From CAYXVU01 sp964468725 (lineage in GTDB: Bacteria; Acidobacteriota; Blastocatellia; UBA7656): a DNA stretch of 18,830 nt. Each line of letters starts with the position of its first letter. The first letter of the stretch is position 1. Below, piece after piece: positions 10,067 to 18,188 of this stretch. The notes below the pieces were generated by a model that was not told where the DNA came from, searched no databases, and saw only the letters and a list, made by a program, of their open reading frames with translations. Where the stretch lies: NCBI GenBank assembly GCA_964468725.1, contig CAYXVU010000111.1, forward strand, positions 1 through 18,830, in the 5' to 3' direction. The translations under genes and the position numbers were made by a program.

Positions 10067-10378
10067 ATGAGGTTCAACCCGCTTAGAAAGGCGATTACCT
10101 GTGCGGCAATCGCCCCGACCCTCTCATTCAGCCTGCTGCCGACTTTGGCGCAAACAGCCAATCCGGGAGCGATTACCGAGGGGGTCAAAGATCCGTTTAG
10201 AGCGGTTGTCTCCGGTGCCATCGTCAAGGTCACCAACACCGCAACCGGCGTCTCCTGTAGCACCCGAACCGGCGGGCTGAAATACGGAAATTTGGATGGA
10301 ATTTCCAAATTTCCGTATTTTCAAGCTCTTCGAGTCGAGGAATTCGTCTCATCTTTTCCGCTAAATCAAAGAATATAG
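10067..10378 (+). pseudogene. Truncated 5' remnant of a TonB-dependent receptor gene
   Basis: The frame encodes 103 residues. It has a signal peptide (MRFNPLRK, then a hydrophobic stretch to about residue 29) and the first half of a carboxypeptidase-regulatory domain. GAITEGVKDP...AVVSGAIVKVTNTATGVS matches GAIEGTVSDP...AVVSGATVTVKNTATGFS in the intact receptor starting at 10637. Similarity ends near residue 70, within the first domain, and the rest (YGNLDGISKFPYF onward) is unrelated. The break coincides with a perfect inverted repeat at 10280-10320. The plug and barrel are absent, so it cannot be a receptor. I read it as the remnant of a tandem paralogue. A functional short secreted peptide is possible but less likely. 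Confidence 0.75.
10280..10320. repeat. Perfect 17-bp inverted repeat at the remnant's breakpoint
   Basis: AAATACGGAAATTTGGA (10280-10296) and TCCAAATTTCCGTATTT (10304-10320) are exact reverse complements separated by 7 nt (TGGAATT). The stem is AT-rich, unlike the surrounding coding DNA. It begins exactly where similarity to the intact receptor ends. The right arm runs into TTTT, so it could also stop transcription, but there is no proper T-tract after the stem. It may be a small repeat element or a foldback made during the deletion. Confidence 0.85.
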
Positions 10379-10636
10379 AGCTTTATTCTGAGCCGAAGGG
10401 CGAAATGAGTATTGGAATAGGGCTTGCTCAAATACCACATTGCTTCAGCAGACCAAGATTGCAATAGAAGAATCAATACGACCTAAACCCATGAGTTTGA
10501 ATGAGAACGGCTCTCAATCAATTAGTAATCTCGTCTCGAATCGCCCATTCACATACACATATTTCGCAAGGCAGAATGTCTACCCTTTTGAACCATTTTT
10601 TCTCCATGAATCATCAACCTGAAAAGGAGGTTCCCA
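10379..10636. other. AT-rich leader of the TonB-dependent receptor
   Basis: About 260 bases of low-GC sequence with no credible gene; short frames here lack domains. It ends in the SD site GAAAAGGAGGTT and presumably holds the receptor promoter, although no convincing -35/-10 pair was found. Confidence 0.4.
10621..10632 (+). promoter_or_regulatory. Strong Shine-Dalgarno site of the TonB-dependent receptor
   Basis: GAAAAGGAGGTT, with AAGGAGG ending a few bases before the ATG at 10637, fixes the start. It is identical to the site before the truncated remnant at 10067. Confidence 0.85.
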
Positions 10637-13600
10637 ATGAAAGAATTAAAGAGATGGATGGTGAGCTTTGTGGCTCTCACCCTGATCACGATGAGTTTGG
10701 CGCCTCTATCGCTAGCGGCTCAACAACCGACCGGCGCGATAGAAGGTACTGTTAGCGACCCGCAGGGCGCGGTCGTCTCCGGCGCAACGGTGACGGTAAA
10801 AAATACGGCCACCGGGTTTTCTCGCACCGACACCACCAACGACAGCGGGCGCTATTCCTTCGCCCAACTGCCGCCCGGACTCTATGAGGTCAAAGTGGTC
10901 GGCTCGGGATTTAAGACCACTGTGGTCTCCAACGTCAAAGTGGACGTGGGAACGACATTGCCGCTCGATATCAACCTTGAAGTCGGCGGTTCAACCGAGA
11001 CGGTGACGGTCACCGGCGGCGGCGAAGCGCAAATTGACCGCACAGACAACACCGTTGCCGGTGTCGTTGGCACCGTACAAATTGACAACCTGCCGCTCAA
11101 TGGTCGTAACTTCCTCGACCTCGCCCAACTGCAACCGGGTACAGAAAAGGTTGATGGCGGCGGCTTCGACCCGACCAAAGCCAACTACACAGGGGTTTCG
11201 ATTGCCGGTCAAGCTGGCCGCTCCACGCAGATCACCGTGGATGGTGGCTCGGTGGTTGACAACGTCGTCGGCACTACCGTGCAGAACTTCTCGCAAGAGA
11301 TCGTGCAAGAGTTTCAGATCGGCATTTCGACCTTTGACCTGTCAACCGGCGCTTCGGCGACCGGCTCGGTCAATATCATCTCGAAGACCGGCAGCAACAG
11401 CTATCACGGCAATGGCTACATCTACTGGCGCGACTCCAGTTTCTCTGCCTTCCCTTCCTTGAATCGCTTAGACGCTGCGCACGCGGTTCCGGCGGAAGCC
11501 CGCGTGAATGAGATTCCCTTCGACCGCGAGCAGTTCGGGGCGACCATCGGCGGCCCGATCAAGAAAGACAAGATGTTTTTCTTCGGCAACGTCGAATACA
11601 ACAATCAGGATGCGGTTGCGATTCACGTTCTGCCTTCGACGATTCCGGGATTCAGCGGCTTTACCGGCAATCCGTTCAACGAACTGCTGGTCACCACTCG
11701 TTATGATTGGGCGATCAATGACCGGATGAACTTCTTCGGTCGCTACTCGCACAATGATAACGATCAACGACAACCCTTTGCGCCTGCAACCGGCATCGTT
11801 CCGAGAGACTCTGGTAGCAACATCTTTACCTCGAATGACCAGATCAATGAAAATCGTTCGGACGGATTTGTTTTGGGCTTAACCCGTAACTTTGGCTCCA
11901 ACATCGTCAACGATCTGCGCTACAGCTACAACGATTTCCACAACCGCATTGATCCGGCAACCCCGGACGTGGCCGAGATTCGAACCTTCCCGGATCAAAC
12001 TTGGAGATCGGGCACCAACGCCATCACCCCACAAGTGACCGACCAGAGCCGCAATCAGGTTCGTGATGACGTGACCTGGAGCAAAGGCAATCACACGATT
12101 CGCTTCGGCGGCGACTGGGAGCGCACCTCGATCACCGGTCTGTTTGACTTTGCCAAACCTGTGCGCATTCGCATCTTCGACCCGTTAAACGGCGGCCCGA
12201 ACCGTTTGGCTTCCGAAGCCGATTTCTTGAACGCGCCGGTGCGCGATATCTCGATGGGCGTCGGCAGCGGCGTCTTGCCGTTCAACACGCCGGATGGTGC
12301 AACCGTCAATCATCGCTTCCAGTTTTATGCTACGGACAACTGGAAATTGTCGAAGAACTTCATCCTCAACTATGGATTAGCCTATCGTGTGGACTCCAAC
12401 CTCTGGAACCATGACCAGGCGCGACCGGCAGACATCGCCGGTGTGTTGAATGAAGGGACGGCTCCGGCCGGACGCGACAACAACAACATCGCGCCGCGCG
12501 TTGGCTTTGCTTGGGACGTCAACAGCGATGGCCGCACGGTCATTCGTGGCGGCTTTGGTATGTACTATGACACGACGATTGACAACCTGCGCCTGTTCGA
12601 GCGCGCCGACCTCGGCCCGGCAGGAGCAGAGCTGTTCCTCGTCGGCCCTGACATCCAAAGCAACCTGCTGCCGGGAGGCGATGGTCGGTTCAGCGCCACG
12701 CCGGGAGCGACCACTGGCTTCATCACTTTGGGTCAAATGCTGGCGCTTTTCCGCAATGTTCGTAAAGACGTGGAATCGCGCGCATTCAACTGCACCTTGC
12801 CGACCTCTATCGAGTGCTTTCAGGCGGTGAGCGGCCCGATCTTCTCCAGTAATTTCCAGGTTCCGTACTCGTTGCAATACTCCATCGGCGCGCAGAAAGA
12901 ATTGCCATGGAAGATGCTGTTGCAAGCTGACTTTAACTACCGCAAAGGCGTCCATGAAGTTTTAGTCTATGACGCCAACTTCAATGACTCGACTGATAAG
13001 CAGGGCAACCCAACGCCTGTGACCAATTTCCCCAACACCATCTCCTACGCCGATTCGTCAGGGTTCTCGACCTACAAAGCGTTGCTCGTTCGTTTGGATC
13101 GCCGTTTCGACAAAGGCTTCCAGATGACGGCCAGCTATACGCTGTCGCGGTTCAAAGCCTTTGGCGGCGACGTACTGGGATTGGGCAGCGTCATCACCGA
13201 CCGTAACAACTTCCGCAAAGAGTTCGGTCCGGCAGGTCTGGATCGCACCAATCGGTTGGTGGTCAGCGGTCTGTGGGATGTGCCGTTCTTCAAAGATAGC
13301 TCTAATAGCTTCTTGAAGCATGGCTTGGGCGGTTGGAAGATTTCGGTGATTTCGACAGCCTTCAGCGGTCTGCCACTGTTTGCCGAATTGCCCGACTTCG
13401 TTGATCTCACGGGAACCGGATCGTTCTTCTCTTATCTGCCCGGCACGGGCCCCGGAGACATCGGACGCAGCGTCAACAGCATTGGAGAGCTGAACGAACT
13501 CATCTCGGCCTACAATGCCACACGCCGTCAACTGGCAGCACGCATTGAAGGCGGAGTGCCGGTTGATCCGCTCGGAACCGAATTGCGCGAACTTGCCTTA

Positions 13601-13894
13601 CTGCCCAACGATACGCCGATAGGCGGTGACTCGGTGATTTCGCAAGACATTCGCTTCACCAAGACGTTCCGCTTCAGCGAAGCCAAGAGATTGGACTTCA
13701 TCGCGGAAGTCTTCAATCTCTTCAACGTCGCCAATCTGACCAGCATCAACGACTTCATCATCCCGGCCAGAGAGGACGTGGAAGCCGATCCGAACTTTGA
13801 GTTCACAACCTTCCGCTCGACCCAACGTACAACCAGTACGTTCGGCACGGGCGGGCCTCGCGCTTGGCAATTTGCTCTGAAGTTCACCTTCTAA
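10637..13894 (+). CDS. TonB-dependent receptor with N-terminal carboxypeptidase-regulatory domain (Oar-like)
   Basis: This 1085-residue outer-membrane protein has a signal peptide (1-28, ending LSLAAQ). A carboxypeptidase-regulatory beta-sandwich follows (about 32-115: GAIEGTVSDPQGAVVSGATV and GRYSFAQLPPGLYEVKV). The plug is at about 125-250, with IDNLPLNGRNFLDLAQLQPG-like and ITVDGGSV motifs and ending GSVNIISKTGSNSYHG. A long beta-barrel follows, with GPIKKDKMFFFGNVEY, many alternating aromatic strands, and a terminal Phe (WQFALKFTF) expected for barrel assembly. Length is normal for the acidobacterial Oar-like group. It should take up a ligand through TonB energy coupling, but the ligand cannot be read from sequence. 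A strong SD fixes the start. It is preceded by a truncated paralogous remnant and closed by an intrinsic terminator. Confidence 0.95.
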   Translation: MKELKRWMVSFVALTLITMSLAPLSLAAQQPTGAIEGTVSDPQGAVVSGATVTVKNTATGFSRTDTTNDSGRYSFAQLPPGLYEVKVVGSGFKTTVVSNVKVDVGTTLPLDINLEVGGSTETVTVTGGGEAQIDRTDNTVAGVVGTVQIDNLPLNGRNFLDLAQLQPGTEKVDGGGFDPTKANYTGVSIAGQAGRSTQITVDGGSVVDNVVGTTVQNFSQEIVQEFQIGISTFDLSTGASATGSVNIISKTGSNSYHGNGYIYWRDSSFSAFPSLNRLDAAHAVPAEARVNEIPFDREQFGATIGGPIKKDKMFFFGNVEYNNQDAVAIHVLPSTIPGFSGFTGNPFNELLVTTRYDWAINDRMNFFGRYSHNDNDQRQPFAPATGIVPRDSGSNIFTSNDQINENRSDGFVLGLTRNFGSNIVNDLRYSYNDFHNRIDPATPDVAEIRTFPDQTWRSGTNAITPQVTDQSRNQVRDDVTWSKGNHTIRFGGDWERTSITGLFDFAKPVRIRIFDPLNGGPNRLASEADFLNAPVRDISMGVGSGVLPFNTPDGATVNHRFQFYATDNWKLSKNFILNYGLAYRVDSNLWNHDQARPADIAGVLNEGTAPAGRDNNNIAPRVGFAWDVNSDGRTVIRGGFGMYYDTTIDNLRLFERADLGPAGAELFLVGPDIQSNLLPGGDGRFSATPGATTGFITLGQMLALFRNVRKDVESRAFNCTLPTSIECFQAVSGPIFSSNFQVPYSLQYSIGAQKELPWKMLLQADFNYRKGVHEVLVYDANFNDSTDKQGNPTPVTNFPNTISYADSSGFSTYKALLVRLDRRFDKGFQMTASYTLSRFKAFGGDVLGLGSVITDRNNFRKEFGPAGLDRTNRLVVSGLWDVPFFKDSSNSFLKHGLGGWKISVISTAFSGLPLFAELPDFVDLTGTGSFFSYLPGTGPGDIGRSVNSIGELNELISAYNATRRQLAARIEGGVPVDPLGTELRELALLPNDTPIGGDSVISQDIRFTKTFRFSEAKRLDFIAEVFNLFNVANLTSINDFIIPAREDVEADPNFEFTTFRSTQRTTSTFGTGGPRAWQFALKFTF

Positions 13895-13923
13895 GCAATC
13901 TGGCAAAGAGCGTGCTTAGAGAG

Positions 13924-13956
13924 AGAGGTGGGGGAGTTACCCACCTCTTTCTTTTC
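13924..13956 (+). terminator. Intrinsic terminator after the TonB-dependent receptor
   Basis: AGAGGTGGG (13924-13932) pairs perfectly with CCCACCTCT (13940-13948) around a 7-nt loop, followed by the T-rich run TTCTTTTC. It lies 30 bases after the receptor stop. The following gene therefore needs read-through or its own promoter; a TATACT box at 13961-13966 is a possible -10, without a good -35. Confidence 0.85.
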
Positions 13957-14010
13957 TCTCTATACTTCCGCCCGTTTTTATCATTCCGTTTTGATCGAGG
14001 AGGATTCACG

Positions 14011-15042
14011 ATGTTCATCAACCTTCTCCTGCGCCCGACCATCAGTTTCGGCATTAGCCTTCTGCTCTCCGCTTCTCTCTTTGCTCAGGGAAACTTCATT
14101 CGCGGCAAAGTGCGGGATACGTCGGGGCGCAACATCGCACAAGCTCTCGTCACCCTGCAAACCGGCACCGGGCTTATGATTAACCAGACAACCACCAATA
14201 ACGAAGGCGATTTCTCTTTTGGCGGTCTCTCGGATACCAGCTATATCCTGGTCGTTAGCTTCGTGGATTATCAGTCGGTGAGTGAAAGGGTAGAGTTCCT
14301 CGCACAGCCGTCAACTGGCAGCCCCGGCGAGTTGCGCACGATTGAAATCACCCTCCCTCCGAAAACCGTCGACCGCATTCCGCCGCCGCGATCAACTTTT
14401 GTGCAAACCGTGCCGCCCGCTGCGCGCGAGGCCTTCGACCGGGGTATGAAGCTTGCCAAAGACGGCAAATCCTTAGATACCGTCGAAGCTTTTCGAGAAG
14501 CCCTCTCGGTGTTCCCCGATTACTTTGACGCGCATTTTGCGCTGGCCAATGAGTTCATCAAGATCGAACGTCTGGACGATGCCATTTCCGAACTGGAGCA
14601 TGCGCGGCGCATCAACCCGAAAGATGGTCGGGTCTTTCAAGCCTTCGGGCTGGTGATGAGCAAACAGAAAAAGTATGCCATTGCCGCCATCGCCTTTGGA
14701 GAAGCGGTGAAGCTCAGCCCCAATGACGCGCAGATTCTCTTGCTGCGCGGCGCAGCCCTATTGGATCACATCGCAACTCTCAATCCTTCGCTATCGCAGG
14801 AGGCGGCTGCCGAACGCGAACGCTTGCTGACGACGGCGGAAAAAGATTTGCTGAAAGCCTATCAGGTAAGCGGTCAGAAGCTGGCCAGCGTGCATCTGCA
14901 ACTCGCCAGACTCTATGAAAAGAAGGGCGACCGCACGCGCGCGGCTGACGAATTGGGACTGTACCTCAAGGCCGTTCCCGACGCGAAGAATGCCGACGCC
15001 ATTCGTGACGCGATCAAAAAACTTCGCGCTCCGAATCAGTAA
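14011..15042 (+). CDS. Secreted carboxypeptidase-regulatory/TPR protein
   Basis: The start is the ATG at 14011, preceded by GAGGAGG (13997-14003) at 7-nt spacing; the frame is open further upstream but overlaps the receptor gene. The 343-residue product has a signal peptide (1-25, ending SLFAQG). A carboxypeptidase-regulatory-like domain follows (about 28-115: GKVRDTSGRNIAQALVTLQ and GDFSFGGLSDTSYILVV). After a Pro-rich linker come tetratricopeptide repeats: 137-170, 171-204 (AHFALANEFIKIERLDDAISE), 205-238 (FQAFGLVMSKQKKYAIAAIAFGEAV) and about 292-325. It is probably a periplasmic scaffold or binding protein. Position next to the receptor suggests shared envelope function, but the terminator between them argues against simple co-transcription. 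It converges with the GNAT gene across the palindrome at 15072. Confidence 0.9.
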   Translation: MFINLLLRPTISFGISLLLSASLFAQGNFIRGKVRDTSGRNIAQALVTLQTGTGLMINQTTTNNEGDFSFGGLSDTSYILVVSFVDYQSVSERVEFLAQPSTGSPGELRTIEITLPPKTVDRIPPPRSTFVQTVPPAAREAFDRGMKLAKDGKSLDTVEAFREALSVFPDYFDAHFALANEFIKIERLDDAISELEHARRINPKDGRVFQAFGLVMSKQKKYAIAAIAFGEAVKLSPNDAQILLLRGAALLDHIATLNPSLSQEAAAERERLLTTAEKDLLKAYQVSGQKLASVHLQLARLYEKKGDRTRAADELGLYLKAVPDAKNADAIRDAIKKLRAPNQ

Positions 15043-15071
15043 GGCTCAGAGCGCAACCTCTCTGCTGCTGT

Positions 15072-15111
15072 CCTACGGCTTGCCATCATCGGGATGATGG
15101 CAAGCCGTAGG
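15072..15111. repeat. Long palindrome (19-bp arms) between convergent genes
   Basis: CCTACGGCTTGCCATCATC (15072-15090) and its exact reverse complement (15093-15111) are separated only by GG. It lies in the gap after the TPR gene and overlaps the 3' end of the GNAT gene on the other strand, supplying that gene's last codons and stop. No T-tract follows on either strand, so it is not a standard intrinsic terminator, though it could protect both mRNA ends. It may be a REP-like dispersed element. Confidence 0.9.
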
Positions 15112-15640
15112 GAAACTCGCCCGCCTGATACGACTCGCGCTCCATCACATAATAGACGGCCTCTTGCCCATTCACCTGTATGCGCTTGTCAAACACCATG
15201 CCAAGCCGTTCCATCACGCGAATCGAACCGGCATTTGGCGGGTCGGTTCCGGCATATAACCGCTGACACTTCGCTTTTTCAAATCCGTAACGCAACATCG
15301 CCCGCGCCGCTTCCGTCGCATAGCCTCTGCCCCAATACGACGGATAGAGGCCATAGAGAATCTCTACTTCCTTCTCCTCACCGAAAAACCGTAGCCCGCA
15401 AAAGCCGATCATCGGCTCAGCCTTCTTCTCGTATATCGCCAGCATCGGCAACCCGTGTGCGGCAAAATCGGCAAGGCTACTGGCAATCACCTCTTCGGCA
15501 AGTTCGCGCGCGATGATTTGGTCATCCCACAGATACTTTCGCACCTGTGGGTCTGTCCACATCCGATGCAACTCGTCGAGGTCTTCCCTCGTCCACAATC
15601 GCAAACGCAACCGCGCAGTCTCGATTTGCAAGGCGCTCAT
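15086..15640 (-). CDS. GNAT-family N-acetyltransferase (RimJ/RimL-like)
   Basis: This 184-residue cytoplasmic protein has the opening IETARLRLRLWTREDLDELHRMWTD-type strand and helix of RimJ/RimL-like acetyltransferases. Next come MIGFCGLRFF (77-86), then EILYGLYPSYWGRGYATEAARAMLRYGF (93-120), whose GRGYATEA is the acetyl-CoA pyrophosphate-binding loop, and the family's NAGSIRVMERLGM (136-148). The acceptor, a protein N-terminus or small molecule, is unknown. GAGG (15652-15649), overlapping the stop of the upstream permease gene, is its SD site. The two genes are 10 bases apart and surely co-transcribed. The last nine codons and the stop come from the palindrome at 15072-15111, so the C-terminal tail may be a secondary addition. 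Confidence 0.92.
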   Translation of the reverse strand: MSALQIETARLRLRLWTREDLDELHRMWTDPQVRKYLWDDQIIARELAEEVIASSLADFAAHGLPMLAIYEKKAEPMIGFCGLRFFGEEKEVEILYGLYPSYWGRGYATEAARAMLRYGFEKAKCQRLYAGTDPPNAGSIRVMERLGMVFDKRIQVNGQEAVYYVMERESYQAGEFPYGLPSSR

Positions 15641-15650
15641 TCGCTATTCC

Positions 15651-17153
15651 TCACTCCCTCTTTTTCGCCTCGCTCTGCATCAACACAAAGTAGAGGACGA
15701 AGCTCACAGCGAAGGTCACAAACCACGCATAGGTGTACAGTGAATCGAAAAGGTTCGGATTGGCAACCGCGCCACCGGGCGTTGTCGCGGCGCGCAAAAA
15801 GCCCGGTATCACCGGCAGAATGGCAACCACGAAGGCGATGACCGCTTTGCTGTTGATGCCCCCCCGATAGCTGTACAGACCATCGGTTAAAAACAGGTCT
15901 TTGAGGGAAAGTTGCTGACGTCGCAACACCCAGTAATCGCAAATCATAATGCCGCCAATCGCCCCCATCAGCCCCGAATACCCGATCAACCAAGTGAAGA
16001 TGTAGGCCGCCGCATTGCGATAGAGATACCACGGCATCATCAACACCCCAATCACCGCCGTAATCAATCCGCCCATCACGTAAGAGATGCGTCGGGGGTT
16101 GAGATTTGAAAAATCATTGGAGGGTGAGACGACATTGGCAGCCATATTCGTACTGATCTGCGCGGCAAAAATCACAATGGTGGCAAATAACACGACGGCA
16201 ACACTGTTGAATTGCCCCACCAGTTTCACCGGGTCGGGAATCGCTTGCCCGTAAATCAACACCGTTGCCGAAGTCGTCGCCACACCAATAAAGGCAAAGG
16301 CGGTCATCGTAAAGGGCAAGCCCAACGCTTGTCCTAACGCTTGCGAACGCTGACTGCGCGCATAGCGCGTGAAGTCGGGGATGTTCAAACTGAGCGTCGC
16401 CCAATACCCGACGCTCGCCGTCAAAGCCGCCGGAAAGAGTTGCCAAAAGGAGGCTCGCGGCGCTGACGCATCCGACTTCTGTAGCAAGGTAACCGAATCC
16501 AGTACGCGCCCCATACCGCCCGCTTCCGAGGTCGCCCACCATAACAAGACCGCGCCGCCCGCAAGCAATAACGGGGCTGACCAGCTTTCCAGATACTTGA
16601 TGCCTTCGATGCCGCGCACGATGATGAAGACTTGTATCAACCAAAAGAGCGCAAACATAATGAAGGTGTGGCCGGGTATGGACTCCCAACCGCCCCACAT
16701 CATTCGCAGCAACCCGTCGAGCGCTTCACCGCCAATCCAAGTCTGAATACCAAACCATCCGCAAGCCACCAGCGCGCGCGCCATCGCTGCGATGTTTGCG
16801 CCGCGCGTGCCGAAACTTGCGCGACATAGAACCGGAAACGAGATGCCGTACTTCGTGCCCGCATGGGCGTTGAGAATCATCGGAATCAAGACGATGGTGT
16901 TACCGAGCAAGATGGTCAGCATCGCTTGCCACCAATTCATGCCTTGCTCGATGAAGCCGCCCGCCAGCGTATAGGTCGTGATGACCACAGACATGCCAAT
17001 CCACAGAGCTGCGATGTTATAGGTCGTCCAAGTGCGTTCCTTGATCGTCGTCGGCGCGAGATCATGATTCCACAGAGGCGAGCGCGAAACGTCTTCGTTG
17101 AGTTCGACGAAATCGGGTTTTCCTTCGGAAGAGGCGGTTTGATGGGTAGCCAT
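15651..17153 (-). CDS. NCS1-family nucleobase:cation symporter
   Basis: I chose the ATG at 17153 (500 residues): GGAGG lies 7 nt upstream and the family's N-terminal pattern follows soon after (SRSPLWNHDLAPTTIKERTW, then TYNIAALWIGMS). About twelve hydrophobic membrane segments are visible. NCS1 landmarks include NTIVLIPMILNAHAGTKYGI and FPVLCRASFGTRGANIAA (the loop after TM3), ACGWFGIQTWIGG (TM3/4, substrate-site region), LNIPDFTRYARSQ, and the NMAANVVSPSNDFSNLNPRRI segment with the TM8-region asparagines. The protein sits in the inner membrane and imports a nucleobase or related compound (for example hydantoin, allantoin, cytosine or uracil) with Na+ or H+. The exact substrate is not readable here. 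It is followed at 10 bases by a GNAT gene, and a ferritin-like gene ends 102 bases upstream. Confidence 0.95.
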   Translation of the reverse strand: MATHQTASSEGKPDFVELNEDVSRSPLWNHDLAPTTIKERTWTTYNIAALWIGMSVVITTYTLAGGFIEQGMNWWQAMLTILLGNTIVLIPMILNAHAGTKYGISFPVLCRASFGTRGANIAAMARALVACGWFGIQTWIGGEALDGLLRMMWGGWESIPGHTFIMFALFWLIQVFIIVRGIEGIKYLESWSAPLLLAGGAVLLWWATSEAGGMGRVLDSVTLLQKSDASAPRASFWQLFPAALTASVGYWATLSLNIPDFTRYARSQRSQALGQALGLPFTMTAFAFIGVATTSATVLIYGQAIPDPVKLVGQFNSVAVVLFATIVIFAAQISTNMAANVVSPSNDFSNLNPRRISYVMGGLITAVIGVLMMPWYLYRNAAAYIFTWLIGYSGLMGAIGGIMICDYWVLRRQQLSLKDLFLTDGLYSYRGGINSKAVIAFVVAILPVIPGFLRAATTPGGAVANPNLFDSLYTYAWFVTFAVSFVLYFVLMQSEAKKRE

Positions 17154-17160
17154 GAGGTTT

Positions 17161-17165
17161 CCTCC
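17161..17165 (-). promoter_or_regulatory. Shine-Dalgarno site deciding the symporter start
   Basis: GGAGG on the minus strand lies 7 nt before the ATG at 17153. It rules in favour of that start over one 14 codons upstream, which would place this site inside the coding sequence. Confidence 0.8.
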
Positions 17166-17255
17166 GGCGGGAGATATTATCGAGAGGGGAAACATTCGGC
17201 AACGGTCAATGCACGACGACCATCAGCTTGATTGCCGAAGCGACGCAGATTTGCG

Positions 17256-18188
17256 CTATGCGGTTGCGCACTCTTCGGGCGAGAGGCTGCGCAACGCATC
17301 GGCCTTTTGCAGAGAGTCAATCAGCGGCTCACCGCTCTTGGTGGCGCGCAGGAATGATTGCAACAGGGCTAACTGTTTGGCCGATTCGCGCTGGCAATCG
17401 AGTTCGGCGAAGGTGCGCTGCTTCTGCTCCGCTGACAGATGCCCTTTCACGCGCTCGATTGCGTAGACGATCATCTGCGGCCCGCTTTGCACCATACGAA
17501 AGAGCGGTGTCAGTCGGTCGGCAAGATGTTGCACGTCACCCCGTGAAAGCGACTCTTCATTGGCCGAAATCAACCCGCTCGCATGGTGTCGGGCTTCGTC
17601 TTTTAAGATCGCCATAAAGACGCTTCGCAACTCTTCATCAAGGCAATCTCTGGCCAGCGCCGTATAGTGATGCAGCCCCCAACCTTCCAACAAAACCTGA
17701 ATGACAACGACCAACGTCTTGCGGTCTTCGCGTTGCAGCAAGCCATCGAGCAAGCGAATAAACGAATTGTCAATGTATTCGGCAATCGCGTCGTCCGCGA
17801 CAAAGTTTTTTACCCAACTGAAATGCACTGCTTCTTCTGCGCCAAAGAGGCTATAGAGCAAACGCTCCTGCGCGCTTTCGGCAAGCAAGCCCATCTTGGC
17901 GGCAAAGTACATGCCGCTCTTTTCAATATAGTAACTCTCGGCCAGCACATTCTGACTGCAATGCCGCAAGATTTCGGTCTGTTCGTCTGCTGACGACGCA
18001 CAAAAGAGGGAAGCTTGATCGAGTTTGAAATGCGCGGCTGGCCAGTAGGCGCGCGCTTCTTGACGATGCGCGGGTCGCAACGTTGTGTGCTGGCCGAGCG
18101 TCGAACGCAACACCGTTTGCAAGCCATGTGCCTCATCCAATTCCGGCGCATTGAGCCGGGTTTCGATGTCAATCTTGGCTTCACTCAT
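17256..18188 (-). CDS. Ferritin-like diiron protein, function unknown
   Basis: This 310-residue cytoplasmic protein has no signal peptide. Four helices carry the ligand pattern of ferritin-like carboxylate-bridged diiron proteins: E84 (or E89) in LAESYYIEKSGM, E119-x-x-H122 in GAEEAVHFSW, E168 in QVLLEGWGLHHY, and E198-x-x-H201 in LKDEARHHASG. Spacings of about 35 and 30 residues within each pair are normal for the fold. The fold includes oxygenases, N-oxygenases, desaturases and iron-storage or peroxidase proteins. The single ExxH per helix pair fits a diiron oxidase or oxygenase better than an iron cage, but that is inference. The start overlaps the stop of the gene upstream by 8 bases (ATGAGTGA), so the two are translationally coupled. 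The C-terminal 60 residues are a charged helical tail. Confidence 0.8.
   Translation of the reverse strand: MSEAKIDIETRLNAPELDEAHGLQTVLRSTLGQHTTLRPAHRQEARAYWPAAHFKLDQASLFCASSADEQTEILRHCSQNVLAESYYIEKSGMYFAAKMGLLAESAQERLLYSLFGAEEAVHFSWVKNFVADDAIAEYIDNSFIRLLDGLLQREDRKTLVVVIQVLLEGWGLHHYTALARDCLDEELRSVFMAILKDEARHHASGLISANEESLSRGDVQHLADRLTPLFRMVQSGPQMIVYAIERVKGHLSAEQKQRTFAELDCQRESAKQLALLQSFLRATKSGEPLIDSLQKADALRSLSPEECATA

Noticed and set aside
10440..10622. 60-codon plus-strand frame before the TonB-dependent receptor
   Set aside because: It has no SD site, no domain and unusual composition, and overlaps what should be the receptor promoter and leader.
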